The translations under genes were made by a program, and so were the position numbers. A stretch of 64,000 nt of DNA from positions 1 to 64,000 of the forward strand of contig NZ_JASHJL010000029.1 in NCBI RefSeq assembly GCF_030733205.1, written 5' to 3'. Origin of the DNA: Mameliella sp. MMSF_3455 (GTDB lineage: Bacteria; Pseudomonadota; Alphaproteobacteria; Rhodobacterales; Rhodobacteraceae). Positions 18,841-27,906 of this stretch are shown one piece after another. Within the stretch, counting starts at the first letter, position 1. Each line of letters begins with the position of its first letter. The notes beneath the pieces are model-generated. The model searched no databases. It was not told the origin of the DNA and saw nothing but the letters and a program-made list of their open reading frames with translations.

Positions 18841-19998
18841 TTGGATTTGGGCAACAAAGCCGACCAGGTCACCGAGATGACCGTCTCGCCCGATGGCAGC
18901 GAGATCGCGCTGATCGCGCGCGGCGAGGTCTTCGTCATGTCAACCCGCACCGGCGCAACCCGTCGCGTTACCAGCACGCCGACTCTCGAACGCTACGTCT
19001 CCTGGTCCCCGGACGGCCGGAGCCTTGCCTATGCCTCGGAACGGAACGGCACCTGGGACATCGTCGAGGCCCGCCTGACGCGCGACGCCGACACCGGCCT
19101 GTCCGGTGCCGTTCCCGTCGAAGAGCGGATCCTGGTCGGCACGGCGGAGGACGAGTTCTCTCCGGTCTATGCGCCGGATGGCGGTCGGATCGCCTATTTC
19201 CGGAACCGGACCGAGCTGCGCGTACGACATCGAGGCCGGAACTTCGGTGATCGTCCTGCCCGCAAACGCGTCCAATTCCTATTGTGACGGCGACCGCTCC
19301 TTCGCATGGAGCTCCGACGGCCGCTGGCTGGCCGTGATGCTCGGATACGGGTCCCATATGGAAATCGGTGTCGCCGACGCCGCCGGTGCGGTGGAGGGGG
19401 TCAACATCAGCCTGAACGGCTTTTCCGACGCAGCGCCCGCGATCAGCGCCGATGGCAAGGTGGTCCTGTGGATGACCGGCCGCTTCGGGCTCCGGGCCGA
19501 TACCGGACGGATCGAGAGTAGCGACATCTACGCCGCCTTCCTCACCCCCGAAGCCTTCGCGGCCTTCAGCGGCCTCACGGGACAGGACGCGACCGCCCCA
19601 CAAGACGATGCGGCGAACACCGAAACCGGACCGAACGGGCCGTTTCCCGACCTTTCCGGCATCGAGTATCGCAGCGCACGCCTCAGCCCGTTTTCGGAAA
19701 AAATCGCCTATTTCAAGCTCGGGCCGGACAACCGTTCCCTGCTCTACGTCGTCGATCAGCCGAACGGGACGAGTGTCGGGTACCGCAGTCGTGCAGCCGC
19801 CGCTGATCGACTCGCGGCTGCACTATGGTGTCCCGGAGATCGGCTTCCGCCTCAACGATGCCGGTTCTTCGAGAACATGGAGGTCCAGCCCGACGTGCTG
19901 ATCCTGAACAATCCGGAGAGCATCGCCGCAGGGCGTGACCCTCAGCTCGAAGGTGCCGTCGAGACACTACTGGGCCTGGTCGACCGTGGTCGAGAGTA
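18841..19998 (+). pseudogene. Tricorn-type S41 protease remnant (TolB-like propeller)
   Basis: The first frame contains propeller repeats (MTVSPDGSEIALIARGEVFVMSTRTGATRRVT, VSWSPDGRSLAYASERNG, FSPVYAPDGGRIAYF). Reading then shifts frame near 19220 and continues (AYDIEAGTSVIVLPANASNS..., FAWSSDGRWLAVML, SGIEYRSARLSPFSEKIAYFKLG). Near 19790 it shifts again and jumps to the extreme C-terminus of tricorn-like proteases (LIDSRLHYGVPEIGF, then MEVQPDVLILNNPESIAAGRDPQLEGAVETLL). The N-terminal half, the PDZ domain and the catalytic Ser region are missing. This is a decayed gene. Confidence 0.8.
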
Positions 19999-20330
19999 GC
20001 CCGCCCTGCCACGCCGAACGATGCCGGAGGCGCGTCTACCGCCACCGGGACAGGCGGATCGGTAGGAAAACCCGGGCAGAGGCACCCCCACCCGGGCAAC
20101 CCGCTATCGGGAGTTCGACCGACCTGACGCCGTTCCAGGGTGCACGGGCCGGTCAGGCGGAAATGGGAATACAGGCTCTCGGCTACGAACTCGCCTGGCA
20201 GCGCGGACTGACCTCCTACTATTACAACGCGCAGACCGGAGCCTGTGTCGAGGTCGTGACGTCAGACGGCCGTTATTCCTCGGTTCGCATGCTGAACTCT
20301 GCCGTCTGCACCGACGGCAGGCCCGCATAG
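19935..20330 (+). CDS. Small conserved protein, start uncertain (possible fragment)
   Basis: The C-terminal ~60 residues (FQGARAGQAEMGIQALGYEL..., GLTSYYYNAQTGACVEV, VTSDGRYSSVRMLNSAVC) resemble a compact domain seen at the end of small proteobacterial secreted or lipoprotein-like hypotheticals with a final Cys pair. The upstream part to ATG 19935 overlaps the protease remnant and lacks a signal peptide, so the gene has probably lost its 5' end. Function unknown. Confidence 0.4.
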   Translation: MTLSSKVPSRHYWAWSTVVESSPPCHAERCRRRVYRHRDRRIGRKTRAEAPPPGQPAIGSSTDLTPFQGARAGQAEMGIQALGYELAWQRGLTSYYYNAQTGACVEVVTSDGRYSSVRMLNSAVCTDGRPA

Positions 20331-20594
20331 ACCTTCCGACAGCGTAACCGCCGCCGGTGTTTCACCGGGAAAGCACCGAGCGGGCGAGTCGGTGAATGGG
20401 CGCCTGCCGGGGGCCTCCGGCCAAGACAGCGGCGGCCTTTTCAAACGGTTCCGCCGGACATGCGCGACCGATCTAGTCGTCGGCGTCCTTCTCCCGGCAC
20501 AACGCGCCTGGCGTTCCTCCGGCCACACTCGCGCAGCGCCACAGCAAAGATCGCTCCGGGTGGAAGATGTGTTTCGCATGTCTCCTGTCTTCGT

Positions 20595-21377
20595 TCACGC
20601 CGCGGTGCCCGCGGCAGCTCCAAGGATCGACACCCCGAAAAACATCCAGTCGTTCAGGATGTGCGCACCCGCGGAGACAGCGAGGTTCTTGGTCATGATA
20701 TACGGCAGAAGGAGCACGATCCGCGCGACCCCCACGCCCATCAGTGCCTGAACGACGTTCCAGTTGTAGGTCGGCAAGTGCGCTGCCGCGAAAAGAACCG
20801 CGACAACAAGCGTCGCCACGACGATGGCCCATTTGCGCCCCATTCCTGCAGTTGTCAGCCAGAACAGCAGAGCGAGAAACGGCAGGATCGACATGACCTC
20901 CTCGCCGACCAGTTGGATCGCGCTCTGCGAAAAGAAAAGCAGCCGGTCCGTCGCATCCGCCGAGGCGACATTTGCAATCGCCTCGTTGGCAGAGGTGTCG
21001 ACGAGGCGGATCATGATCATGCCGACCAAAAGCGTGACGATGAGGTTCAGCACGGCGAAGGCGATCATCCAGAGGAAATCCGAGCCGCGAAGCCGCCGGA
21101 ACAGCGCCGTCCAGGACCGCCCCGCGACGATTGCAAGCGCGGCAAGGGGAATGGCGGAGTATAGCAACGCAATCAGAAAGCGCGCCGGAACGCCGCTCAC
21201 CAGTCGTGGCCCCTGAGTCAGCACCAGGAACCCGATCACAACGGCAACCATCACCAAAACCCACCCGCCGGTCGAGATCGTCACCGGACAACCGCGGTAA
21301 AACGGAAAATCATCATGCTCGCGTTCGAGCCATCGGAACCGTCCGGTGTCTGATATCATCTGCGCCGTATCAGCCAT
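20595..21377 (-). CDS. CPBP-family intramembrane glutamic endopeptidase-like protein
   Basis: This 260-residue membrane protein has about seven hydrophobic helices. CPBP motifs are visible: QLVGEEVMSILPF (motif 1 EE, without the usual Arg), VLFAAAHLPTYNW (motif 2 His) and LAVSAGAHILNDW (motif 3 His/Asn-Asp). Members process or modify membrane proteins (Rce1-like); the substrate is unknown. The missing Arg may reduce activity. Confidence 0.82.
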   Translation of the reverse strand: MADTAQMISDTGRFRWLEREHDDFPFYRGCPVTISTGGWVLVMVAVVIGFLVLTQGPRLVSGVPARFLIALLYSAIPLAALAIVAGRSWTALFRRLRGSDFLWMIAFAVLNLIVTLLVGMIMIRLVDTSANEAIANVASADATDRLLFFSQSAIQLVGEEVMSILPFLALLFWLTTAGMGRKWAIVVATLVVAVLFAAAHLPTYNWNVVQALMGVGVARIVLLLPYIMTKNLAVSAGAHILNDWMFFGVSILGAAAGTAA

Positions 21378-21740
21378 GGGGCGATCCTTCTTTCTTCAAT
21401 CAACTCATGCGCCGCTGCTGGTGCCCTTCCCGGCGGTCCGTGCGAAGCCGCACTATCACGGCGGCAACAGCGATGACGTCGGTGCCGAATTGAACCGCGA
21501 ACGCGAATGTCGGCGTTTGGGAGCCGGGTGCGAGAATGGAAAAAGATTGAATTCTACCGCTGCGAACTCCAAGAGACGACGCACCTTCGGTCTCGATGGA
21601 CGTGAATTTGGAAGCGTCGAGGCACGAACAGTCGACCGATCGCAACGACGCTTCACCGTCATCAGTAACACGTTTTGTCCTTAGCTGGCAGGACTTTTGT
21701 GCAAGCTACCAGGTGTTAAGTCACCCCTACACGCTTGGGA
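21378..21740. other. Intergenic, no gene recognised
   Basis: This 363-bp stretch separates the CPBP gene from IS debris. A minus frame ending at 21400 contains a short hydrophobic segment (FAFAVQFGTDVIAVAAVIV) but no recognisable family, ribosome site or start. Confidence 0.4.
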
Positions 21741-21887
21741 GACCGGCTCCAGGCCAAGGCCGGCGTTGGCCGATGGTTCGCCTTCTACAACCACCGGCGG
21801 CCCCACGCCGCCCATGGCGAACAGCCGCCCTCCGTGGTCTACTTCAACCAGATCGAAACCGACCAGCAGGGGCAGAGAGTAGCTTAA
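21741..21887 (+). pseudogene. IS3-family transposase (OrfB) C-terminal fragment
   Basis: In frame to TAA at 21885-21887 the sequence reads RLQAKAGVGRWFAFYNHRRPHAAHG followed by EQPPSVVYFNQIE, the integrase-core C-terminus of IS3 transposases. Everything upstream is missing. Confidence 0.75.
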
Positions 21888-22101
21888 ATCATCCCCAAAA
21901 CTGTCCAAGGATCGGGGAGTAGTTCAATCTATAGCGTGATCCGCCATGTTCGGAAACGGGCCCGCCCAGTGACCTCGTTGATCAAACCTGTTGATGACCG
22001 CTGAGCAGTGATCCGGTAGCCTGATAATTTTCCACTGGGAATTGCCCCATGTGAGCACCTTGCCGCGACGGGTTCGGTCGGGGAGATATGGAGTGATCGA
22101 C

Positions 22102-23575
22102 ATGGGATTTCTGAGTGTTGTCCGACGTTGGACATTGCGTGACAAAATGCCAATTCGCGAGACGGCCCGGCGCGCCGGGCTGTCTCGCGACACCATCAGA
22201 ACGTATCTGCGCGAGGGCGCGGTCGAACCGAAGGTCAATCGCCATCACGGCCGAGCAAGCTGGACCCATATGCGGATCGTCTGTCAGCCTGGTTGCTGGC
22301 GCAGACGCGGAAGGCGCACAAGGAACGCCTCACCGTGAAGCAGATGCATGCCGATCCGGTGAAGCCTGGTCTTGATGGTTCTTGCGGGCCTGTGGCGGCC
22401 TTTGCCCGCGCTTGGCGCGCCGATCGGCATCGAGCGGAGCAGACGACTGGACGCGGCACCTATGTGCCCTTGGTGTGCCAGCCCGGCGAGGCATTCCAGG
22501 TCGACCGGAGCGAGGACCGGGCCAATATCGGCGGCGCGCGGACCAAGCTGCAGGTCGCCCATATCAAGCTGTCGCACAGCCGGGCCTTCCTGGTACGGGC
22601 CTGTCCGCTTCAGCCCCATGAGATGCCGCTTGACGCCGATTGGCACGCTTTCCGGGTCTTCGGCGGCGTGCCAGCACGGGGCCGTCACTGCCCGCTTCAA
22701 GGCCATGGCCAGCCACTATGTCTTTGAGCCCGAGTTCAGCAACCCGGCCGCTGGCCGGGAGAAGGGACGAGTCGGGAAGAACCTGCAGGATGCGCGCAAC
22801 CGCCTGTGGCAGGTCATGCCTGTCTTCAAAGATCTGGACGAGTTGAACCGGTGGCTGGAGGATCTCTGTCTGGCCCCTTGGGCCGAGACAAACCACCGGG
22901 ACCTGCCCGGCACGATTGCTGATGCATGGGAAGCGGAGAAGCCGATGCTGATGGGGCTGCCCCCGGCCTTCGATGGGTTTGTCGAGCACAGCAAACGGGT
23001 GTCGCCGACGTGCCTGATCACCTTCGAACGCAATCGCTGCAGTGTGCCCGCCAGCTTTGCGAACCGCCGCGTCAGCCTGCATGTCTATCCGGGCCGGCTG
23101 GTGGGAGTGGCCGAAGGTCAGGCCGTTTGCCCCTATGACCGCATCGGTGAGCGATCGCACCACAAACCAGGCAGGGTCATTTATGATTGGCGCCATTCTC
23201 TGGCGCTGATCCAGCGCAAACCCGGAGCTTTGCGCAACGGCGCGCCGTTCACCGAGATGCCCCGGAGCCTTCCGCCGGCTGCAAGATCACATGTCGCGCA
23301 AGGAAGGCGGCGACCGGGAGATGGTCGATATCTTGTCCCTGGTTCTGCATCACGACGAAGACGCCGTTCTGTGCACCGCAGAACCGGCGCTGGAAGCTGG
23401 CGGTCCGACCAAGACGCACATCCTGAACCTGCTGCACAGGCTGATCGACAAGAAGCATTCCGACCATCCCGAGGCCGACCCACCGGATGCCCTGGCCCTG
23501 GAAACGGCTCCGAAGGCCAACGTCGACCGCCATGACGGCCTGAGACAGGCCGGGGAGACGCGCCATGCGTCATGA
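22102..23575 (+). pseudogene. istA: istA transposase, multiple frameshifts
   Basis: It starts MGFLSVVRRWTLRDKMPIRETARRAGLSRDTIRTYLREG (IstA helix-turn-helix). The catalytic part is then spread over three frames (CQPGEAFQVDRSED; HIKLSHSRAFLVRACPLQPHEM; RNRLWQVMPVFKDLDELNRWLEDLC; ...FANRRVSLHVYPGRLVGVAEG), ending in MVDILSLVLHHDEDAVLCTAEPALEAG to 23575. At least three shifts make it non-functional. Confidence 0.8.
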
Positions 23576-24343
23576 TCCAGCAGGAGCCTCGATCGTGATC
23601 ATGCTGCGTAGCCTCAAGCTGCATGGCATGGCGCAAGCCGTCGATGATCTGGTCGCCCGGGGCGCGCCGGCGTTCGAGGCCGCGACGCCGATGGTGTCCC
23701 GGCTGCCCAAGGCCGGGACCGCGGAGCGCGAGGTGCGCTCCATTGCCTATCACACAAAGGTGGCCCACTTCCCATCCTGCAAGGACCTCGCAGGCCTTGA
23801 CTTCAAATCCAGCGAGATCAACGAAGCCACTGTCCGGCAGTTGCAACGCGGCGCGTTCATGGAAAACGCCGAAAACATCGTGCTGATCGGCGGAGCGGGC
23901 AGCGGAAAAGCCACATCGCAACGGCGATCGGCGTTCAGGCCATCGAGCATCACGGATGCAAAGTGCGCTTCTGCCCGACCGTGGAACGCGTCAACGCGCT
24001 GGAACAGGAAAAGGCACCCGGAAAGGCCGGGAAGACGGCGCAGACGCTCACCAGGGTCGACTTGGTCATTCCCGACGCGCCCGGCGACCTGCCGTTCAGC
24101 TCGTCCGGCGGCGCAATGCTGTTCCACCTCCTGAGCAAGCCCTACGAGCGCACCGGCGTGATCATCGCCACCAACCCCGGCTTCAGCGAATGGGCCCAGG
24201 GCTTCGGCGATGCAAAGATGACAACCGCACGGATCGACCGGCTCACTCACCGCTGCCACACCATGGAAACCGGCAACGATAGCGACCGCTTCACGGCCAG
24301 CCCCGAGGCGGCAAAGAAAAGCGAAAGGAGACAACGACATTGA
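23565..24343 (+). pseudogene. istB: istB helper ATPase, frameshifted
   Basis: The N-terminus (IVIMLRSLKLHGMAQAVDDL...) and Walker A region (IVLIGGAGSGK) are in one frame. After a shift near 23910 the rest (CPTVERVNALEQEK..., FHLLSKPYERTGVIIATNPGFSEW, FGDAKMTTARIDRLTHRC) is in another. The Walker B motif normally reading DELG is DAPG, so it is inactive on two counts. Confidence 0.8.
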
Positions 24344-24428
24344 CCACGACATGACCGCTGACAAACAATAAGGGCGGGTCACTTCTCGGTGAAAATACCG
24401 GGTCACTGCTCAGCGGAAATCAACAATC

Positions 24429-24744
24429 ACGCCATCCAGACGCTGCGATTGCGCGCTTTCCTCTGGTCGTTCGACGCGTTTCCTGAGGAATATTACGATT
24501 TCCTGAACAAGGGCGCGCCTCTACCTAACTGGTCGGAACTATATCCTTCGAACTGGAAGCAGGCTGAGCAGGAAGTGCGGCAAAGAGTTCCGGGAAGCGT
24601 CGGCGTGTTCGAAGAGCTTGCCGCGGAACTCGACCAGGCACGCGAAACGTATGCAGGAAACACCATCCTGTTTGGCGGCCCTCCGTGCCAGGCCTATTCG
24701 CTCGCGGGCCGCTCACGGATCAAAGGCAAGACCGACTACGTTTC
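24429..24744 (+). pseudogene. DNA (cytosine-5) methyltransferase fragment
   Basis: From the IS21 end the frame reads HAIQTLRLRAFLWSFDAFPEEYYDFLNKG, then ILFGGPPCQAYSLAGRSRIKGKTDYV, which contains the catalytic Pro-Cys-Gln motif IV of C5 methylases. The N-terminal AdoMet motif I is cut off at the IS21 boundary and everything after motif IV is absent. No matching 5' part is present left of the IS, so more than a simple insertion occurred. Confidence 0.75.
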
Positions 24745-24810
24745 CGCGCCGGATGCGCCAGTGACCGCATTGGGTGCAACCCGTCACTACACGGTAAAAG
24801 GCACGCCCAC

Positions 24811-25239
24811 CTAGGTTACCACCAATGACCGGGTGGTGCCGTCTTCGGACAGCAGAATAGTGCGTTGCCCGGTCGACATTCCGATGAGCGTGGCCCCCAG
24901 GAGAGAGTGAACCGGGATTTCTCCGGCACGCGTCACAAGGCCGAAACTGAGAACCCCGCATTCGATATCTTTTTCGTCCACCACGCAGGAAATATAGCTG
25001 CCAAACTTGGCAACATCGGACGGCGCCGCGCCCTCTAAGGCAACGGCCACCTGCAGTTTCTGATGTAGAATGTCCAGCATGAGTTGGGAGTAGGCGACAC
25101 TGCTGTTGCGGGCGAAGGTCAGAAATCTCTCGATCCCCAGCCGATCGGCTTTTGTCAGGCGGCACTTGCAATCCCCGCCACCCGCTTCGGGCTTTCCGTG
25201 TCGCGGTATCGTTGATCCCGTAACGTCAGGTATGGCCAT
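24811..25239 (-). CDS. Rnk/GreA-C-like protein, paralogue 1
   Basis: This 142-residue protein starts at ATG 25239 (SD GGGGGAAAC). The N-terminal half has LTKADRLGIERFLTFARN, and the C-terminal half is a GreA/Rnk-type FKBP-like domain: FGSYISCVVDEKDIECGVLSFGLVTRAGEIPVHSLLGATLIGMSTGQ. Related proteins bind RNA polymerase near the secondary channel or act as Rnk. The coiled-coil finger of GreA is lacking, so transcript cleavage is unlikely. It follows the conserved mini-ORF at 25335-25385 and shares layout with genes at 36977 and 38974. The exact role is unknown. Confidence 0.7.
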   Translation of the reverse strand: MAIPDVTGSTIPRHGKPEAGGGDCKCRLTKADRLGIERFLTFARNSSVAYSQLMLDILHQKLQVAVALEGAAPSDVAKFGSYISCVVDEKDIECGVLSFGLVTRAGEIPVHSLLGATLIGMSTGQRTILLSEDGTTRSLVVT

Positions 25240-25334
25240 GTTTCCCCCTGGAGTTGCCTCCGACAATCTCAGAACTTTTCTCGAGATGTCCCCGGGAGAT
25301 CGCTGCGCATAAAACGCCCACGATCCGCCCGGGG

Positions 25335-25385
25335 CTAAAGGCGGTTCAGCAGAAGAAACCGGAACTTGATCTGATACCTGACCAT
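25335..25385 (-). CDS. Conserved FRFLLLNR mini-ORF, copy 1 (16 codons)
   Basis: ATG at 25385 encodes MVRYQIKFRFLLLNRL and stops at TAG. The same LFRFLLLNR core occurs at 37519-37590 and 38824-38895, each time upstream of a Rnk-like gene on the same strand. The stop is 95 nt before the downstream start. TTGACA lies 29 nt before the ATG. No Shine-Dalgarno is visible, suggesting leaderless translation or an RNA element. Confidence 0.6.
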   Translation of the reverse strand: MVRYQIKFRFLLLNRL

Positions 25386-25416
25386 GGATTGATCGTTGCT
25401 TGCCGCCCGACGAGTG

Positions 25417-25698
25417 TCAATCCCGGCGCACTGATGACCGCGCTCGCGGCGTGACGGGAAAGCTCCCCCGCGACAGCACCTCTCCCTCTGCATCGACAAC
25501 GAGACGGAACGCGCGGTCGGCACGATAGAAGGTCATGCGCCAACGTCCTTCGTCTTCGCCCGCCCCGCTCTCGGAGCGGCTGCGGATGAGACCGTTCCGC
25601 ATCTCCTCCCGGACCTGCTCTTCCGTGATCTCGAAGGCCCGCGCGATGGCGGCTGCTTCCACAACGAACCCGCTGTCGGTTTTGGATACTTCGCTCAT
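25417..25698 (-). CDS. DUF6522-type small protein
   Basis: The 93-residue protein (MSEVSKTDSGFVVEAAAIARAFEITEEQVREEMRNGLI..., GRWRMTFYRADRAFRLVVDAEGEVLSRGSF) looks like the DUF6522 family often found near haem-copper oxidase and denitrification genes; no catalytic function is known. It is divergent from the trHb3-cco operon and shares the intergenic region holding an NsrR-like operator. The upstream extension to 25812 runs through that operator and is not credible. Confidence 0.7.
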   Translation of the reverse strand: MSEVSKTDSGFVVEAAAIARAFEITEEQVREEMRNGLIRSRSESGAGEDEGRWRMTFYRADRAFRLVVDAEGEVLSRGSFPVTPRARSSVRRD

Positions 25699-25780
25699 CG
25701 CACCGTCTCCCATTCCCTGGTCCCGCGCCGATCTCCGCCAGTCTGGCTCTGCGCGGTTTCGACCGATTGCGCTCGACTTA

Positions 25781-25803
25781 AATAGGTATCTATAATACCA
25801 CTT
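25781..25803. promoter_or_regulatory. NsrR-like operator, copy 1
   Basis: The 23-bp site has the halves AATAGGTATCT and TAATACCACTT around one central base, an imperfect inverted repeat with GGTAT/ATACC cores. It matches the general 11-1-11 layout of NsrR sites. A close match lies upstream of the nsrR homologue at 36434-36456. It sits between DUF6522 and the trHb3 operon and could control both. Confidence 0.6.
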
Positions 25804-25849
25804 GAAGGGCATGCCCCGTCAATACAACTGCGACCAAGGCGCCACACCG

Positions 25850-26302
25850 ATGACCCCTATCCAGACGTCCCCACCGCGCAGCCCCTCCGTGCGACCGGAG
25901 ATCACCGCCGATCTCGAGGCACGGACCGGGCTCGATGACGCGGTGCTGCGCGAGCTGGTCCATGCCTTCTATGGCAAAATCCGCAACGACCCTGTTCTCG
26001 GCCCTATCTTCGCGGCGCGCATCGATGACTGGCCACCGCATCTGGAGCGGATGACATCCTTCTGGTCCTCCGTTGCCTTGATGACAGGCCGCTATCATGG
26101 CGCCCCGGTGCCCAAGCACGTCGGCCTGCCGATTGACTGGGGCCATTTCGAGCGGTGGCTCACACTCTTTCGCGAGACCGCAACGGAGATCTGCACACCT
26201 GCTGGCGCCGCCCATGTCATCGAGCGGGCCGAACGCATCGCACGGACGCTCAACTTCGCGGTCGAAGATGCCAAAGGCACCGGCATCCCGAAACTGGTTT
26301 GA
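25850..26302 (+). CDS. Group III truncated haemoglobin
   Basis: This 150-residue protein (start at 25850 chosen because the alternatives at 25802/25811 abut the operator; AAGG lies 10 nt upstream) has the group III pattern: LRELVHAFYGKIRNDPVLGPIFAARI, HLERMTSFWSSVALMTGRYHGAPVPKH (proximal His region) and HFERWLTLFRETATEIC. Group III trHbs bind O2 and NO and are linked to nitrosative stress. It heads an operon with DUF488, an NMO-like protein and cbb3 oxidase genes, under a putative NsrR site. Confidence 0.85.
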   Translation: MTPIQTSPPRSPSVRPEITADLEARTGLDDAVLRELVHAFYGKIRNDPVLGPIFAARIDDWPPHLERMTSFWSSVALMTGRYHGAPVPKHVGLPIDWGHFERWLTLFRETATEICTPAGAAHVIERAERIARTLNFAVEDAKGTGIPKLV

Positions 26303-26309
26303 GGCCGGC

Positions 26310-26687
26310 ATGGCGAAGCATTCCGACATCGACATCGCACGCGTTCACGACGAGGCGTCCGGCGCTGACCGTGCGAGGCTGCTGGTGGATCGGATCTGGG
26401 CGCGAGGTATCTCGAAGACCGGTCTCGGACACGATGCCTGGCTCAAGGACATCGCGCCGACCACCGAGCTCAGGAAATGGTTCGACCACGATCCGGACAA
26501 ATGGGGAGAATTCCGCAACCGCTATCTGCACGAATTGGCGGACAACGCGGACGCCGTTGACCGCTGCCTCGCATGGTGCCGAGCAGGCCCCGTCACGCTG
26601 CTCTTCGCAGCGAAGGACCGGGAGCACAATCAGGCGGTGGTGCTGCGGGACTATCTGAAGCAGCGCCTCAAGGGGGACACCACATGA
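26310..26687 (+). CDS. DUF488-family protein
   Basis: This 125-residue protein has the DUF488 pattern: IDIARVHDE..., RLLVDRIWARGISK, the conserved WLKDIAPTTELRKWFDHDPDKWGEFRNRYLHEL and PVTLLFAAKDREHNQAVVLRDYL. It is often encoded beside group III haemoglobins. Function unknown. It overlaps the next gene by ATGA at 26684-26687. Confidence 0.85.
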   Translation: MAKHSDIDIARVHDEASGADRARLLVDRIWARGISKTGLGHDAWLKDIAPTTELRKWFDHDPDKWGEFRNRYLHELADNADAVDRCLAWCRAGPVTLLFAAKDREHNQAVVLRDYLKQRLKGDTT

Positions 26688-27724
26688 GTGCCGATCCGGA
26701 GTCCCTTCGCACGCCCCTGTGCGACCTTCTGGGATGCAAGTATCCCGTCATCCTGGCCGGTATGGGAGGCGTCGCGCGTTCCGAACTGGCCGCCGCGGTT
26801 GCAAATGCCGGCGGTTTCCCGACACTGGGGATGGTGCGCGAAGCGCCATCACTCATCATCTCGGAAATCGAGGCTTACCGCCGGCTGTCGGACCGCCCTT
26901 TTGCCGTCAACCTCATCCCCGCAGCCACCGACCCAGGTCTGCTGGACCAGCAAATCGAAACCTGCCTCGCGATGGAAGTGGCGGTCTTTTCATTCTTTTG
27001 GGACGTGGTGCCCGAGGCCGTTGCCCGGGTGAAGGAGGCAGGCGCTCTTCTGCTGCACCAGGTGGGCACGCTGCGCGCGGCACGGGAGGCCGAAGCCGCC
27101 GGTGCGGATGTGTTGATCTCACAGGGGCAGGATGCAGGCGGCCACGTGCACGGCCGCACCCCGACATTCGACCTGCTCCGGGCCGTGCTGGACACCACGG
27201 CCTTGCCGGTTGTTGCCTCCGGCGGCATCTGCACCGGGCTGGCGCTGGCCGAGGCGTTGGCGATGGGGGCGCAAGGCGTGCAATGCGGCACTGCCTTCCT
27301 CGCCACGCAGGAATCCTTCGCCCATGAGTGTCACAAGCGGCGCATTGTCGATGCAGGGCCGCAGGACACGGTCTTGACCGATGGTTTCGTGTTGAACTGG
27401 CCCAAGGGGTCGGCTGTGCGCGTCCTGCGCAACAGCGTTACGGATGGCTTCGGCACGGATCTGATGGGCCACGATCCCGACGCGATCCCCCGCGAGATCA
27501 TCGCCCATGACGGCGACATTCCACGCCTACGCCAGAGCACGGATTCACCGCTGCGCACGACGACGGGCGCGCTGGAGCAGATGCCGCATTACGCCGGTAC
27601 CGGTTTGGGGGAAATCGTCGGGATCGTGCCAGCCGCGCGCCGGCTGCTCGACCTTTGTACCGAGGCGGCGGCGCTTCGCGGCATCGCGGGACGGGCGCAG
27701 GCTCCAGGCGAGGGCGCAGCATGA
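26684..27724 (+). CDS. Nitronate monooxygenase/2-nitropropane dioxygenase family FMN protein
   Basis: This 346-residue TIM-barrel flavoprotein shows CKYPVILAGMGGVARSELAAAVANAGG at the N-terminus, VDVLISQGQDAGGHVHGR-type FMN/His region (ADVLISQGQDAGGHVHGRTP) and VVASGGICTGLALAEALAMGAQGVQCGTAFLATQE. The conserved His in GGHVHG fits nitronate oxidation, though many members have other substrates. It is co-transcribed with trHb3 and cco genes, which suggests detoxification linked to nitrogen oxides. The end overlaps ccoS by ATGA. Confidence 0.83.
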   Translation: MSADPESLRTPLCDLLGCKYPVILAGMGGVARSELAAAVANAGGFPTLGMVREAPSLIISEIEAYRRLSDRPFAVNLIPAATDPGLLDQQIETCLAMEVAVFSFFWDVVPEAVARVKEAGALLLHQVGTLRAAREAEAAGADVLISQGQDAGGHVHGRTPTFDLLRAVLDTTALPVVASGGICTGLALAEALAMGAQGVQCGTAFLATQESFAHECHKRRIVDAGPQDTVLTDGFVLNWPKGSAVRVLRNSVTDGFGTDLMGHDPDAIPREIIAHDGDIPRLRQSTDSPLRTTTGALEQMPHYAGTGLGEIVGIVPAARRLLDLCTEAAALRGIAGRAQAPGEGAA

Positions 27725-27906
27725 CCATCCTACTTCTTCTCATCCCCGTGACGCTGGCGATGGGCACTGTCGGACTCGGCGCGTTCTTCTGGGCGATGAG
27801 ACACGACCAATTTGACGATCCGGACGGGGATGCCCGCCGGATCCTCCAGACGGAGGACCGTCCGCTGCCACCAAGACATAGAACCGACCGGGAGGTTGCC
27901 AGATGA
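27721..27906 (+). CDS. ccoS: CcoS, cbb3 oxidase maturation protein
   Basis: This 61-residue, single-helix protein (TILLLLIPVTLAMGTVGLGAFFWAMRHDQFDDPDGDARRIL) has the QFDDPxGDAxRIL motif typical of CcoS, needed for cofactor insertion into CcoN. It lies before ccoN, rather than at the end of a ccoGHIS cluster; no ccoG, H or I is in the window. Confidence 0.88.
   Translation: MTILLLLIPVTLAMGTVGLGAFFWAMRHDQFDDPDGDARRILQTEDRPLPPRHRTDREVAR

Larger units (their letters stand above)
21989..24425 (+). mobile_element. IS21-family insertion sequence, decayed but with both ends
   Basis: Terminal inverted repeats are visible: 21989-22018 and the complement of 24396-24425 match at 27 of 30 positions (both begin TGTTGAT and share CCGCTGAGCAGTGA). 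Inside are istA and istB in the usual order, both frameshifted. The 8-bp flanks (ATCAAACC and ATCACGCC) agree at 6 positions, so a target duplication is possible but not clean. The right end abuts a methyltransferase fragment. Confidence 0.85.

Noticed and set aside
21400-21645. 81-residue minus-strand frame with a hydrophobic patch upstream of the CPBP gene
   Set aside because: No start signal, no family resemblance, and it borders IS debris.
21981-24433. 8-bp target duplication around the IS21 element
   Set aside because: The flanks agree at only 6 of 8 positions; I treat this as unproven.
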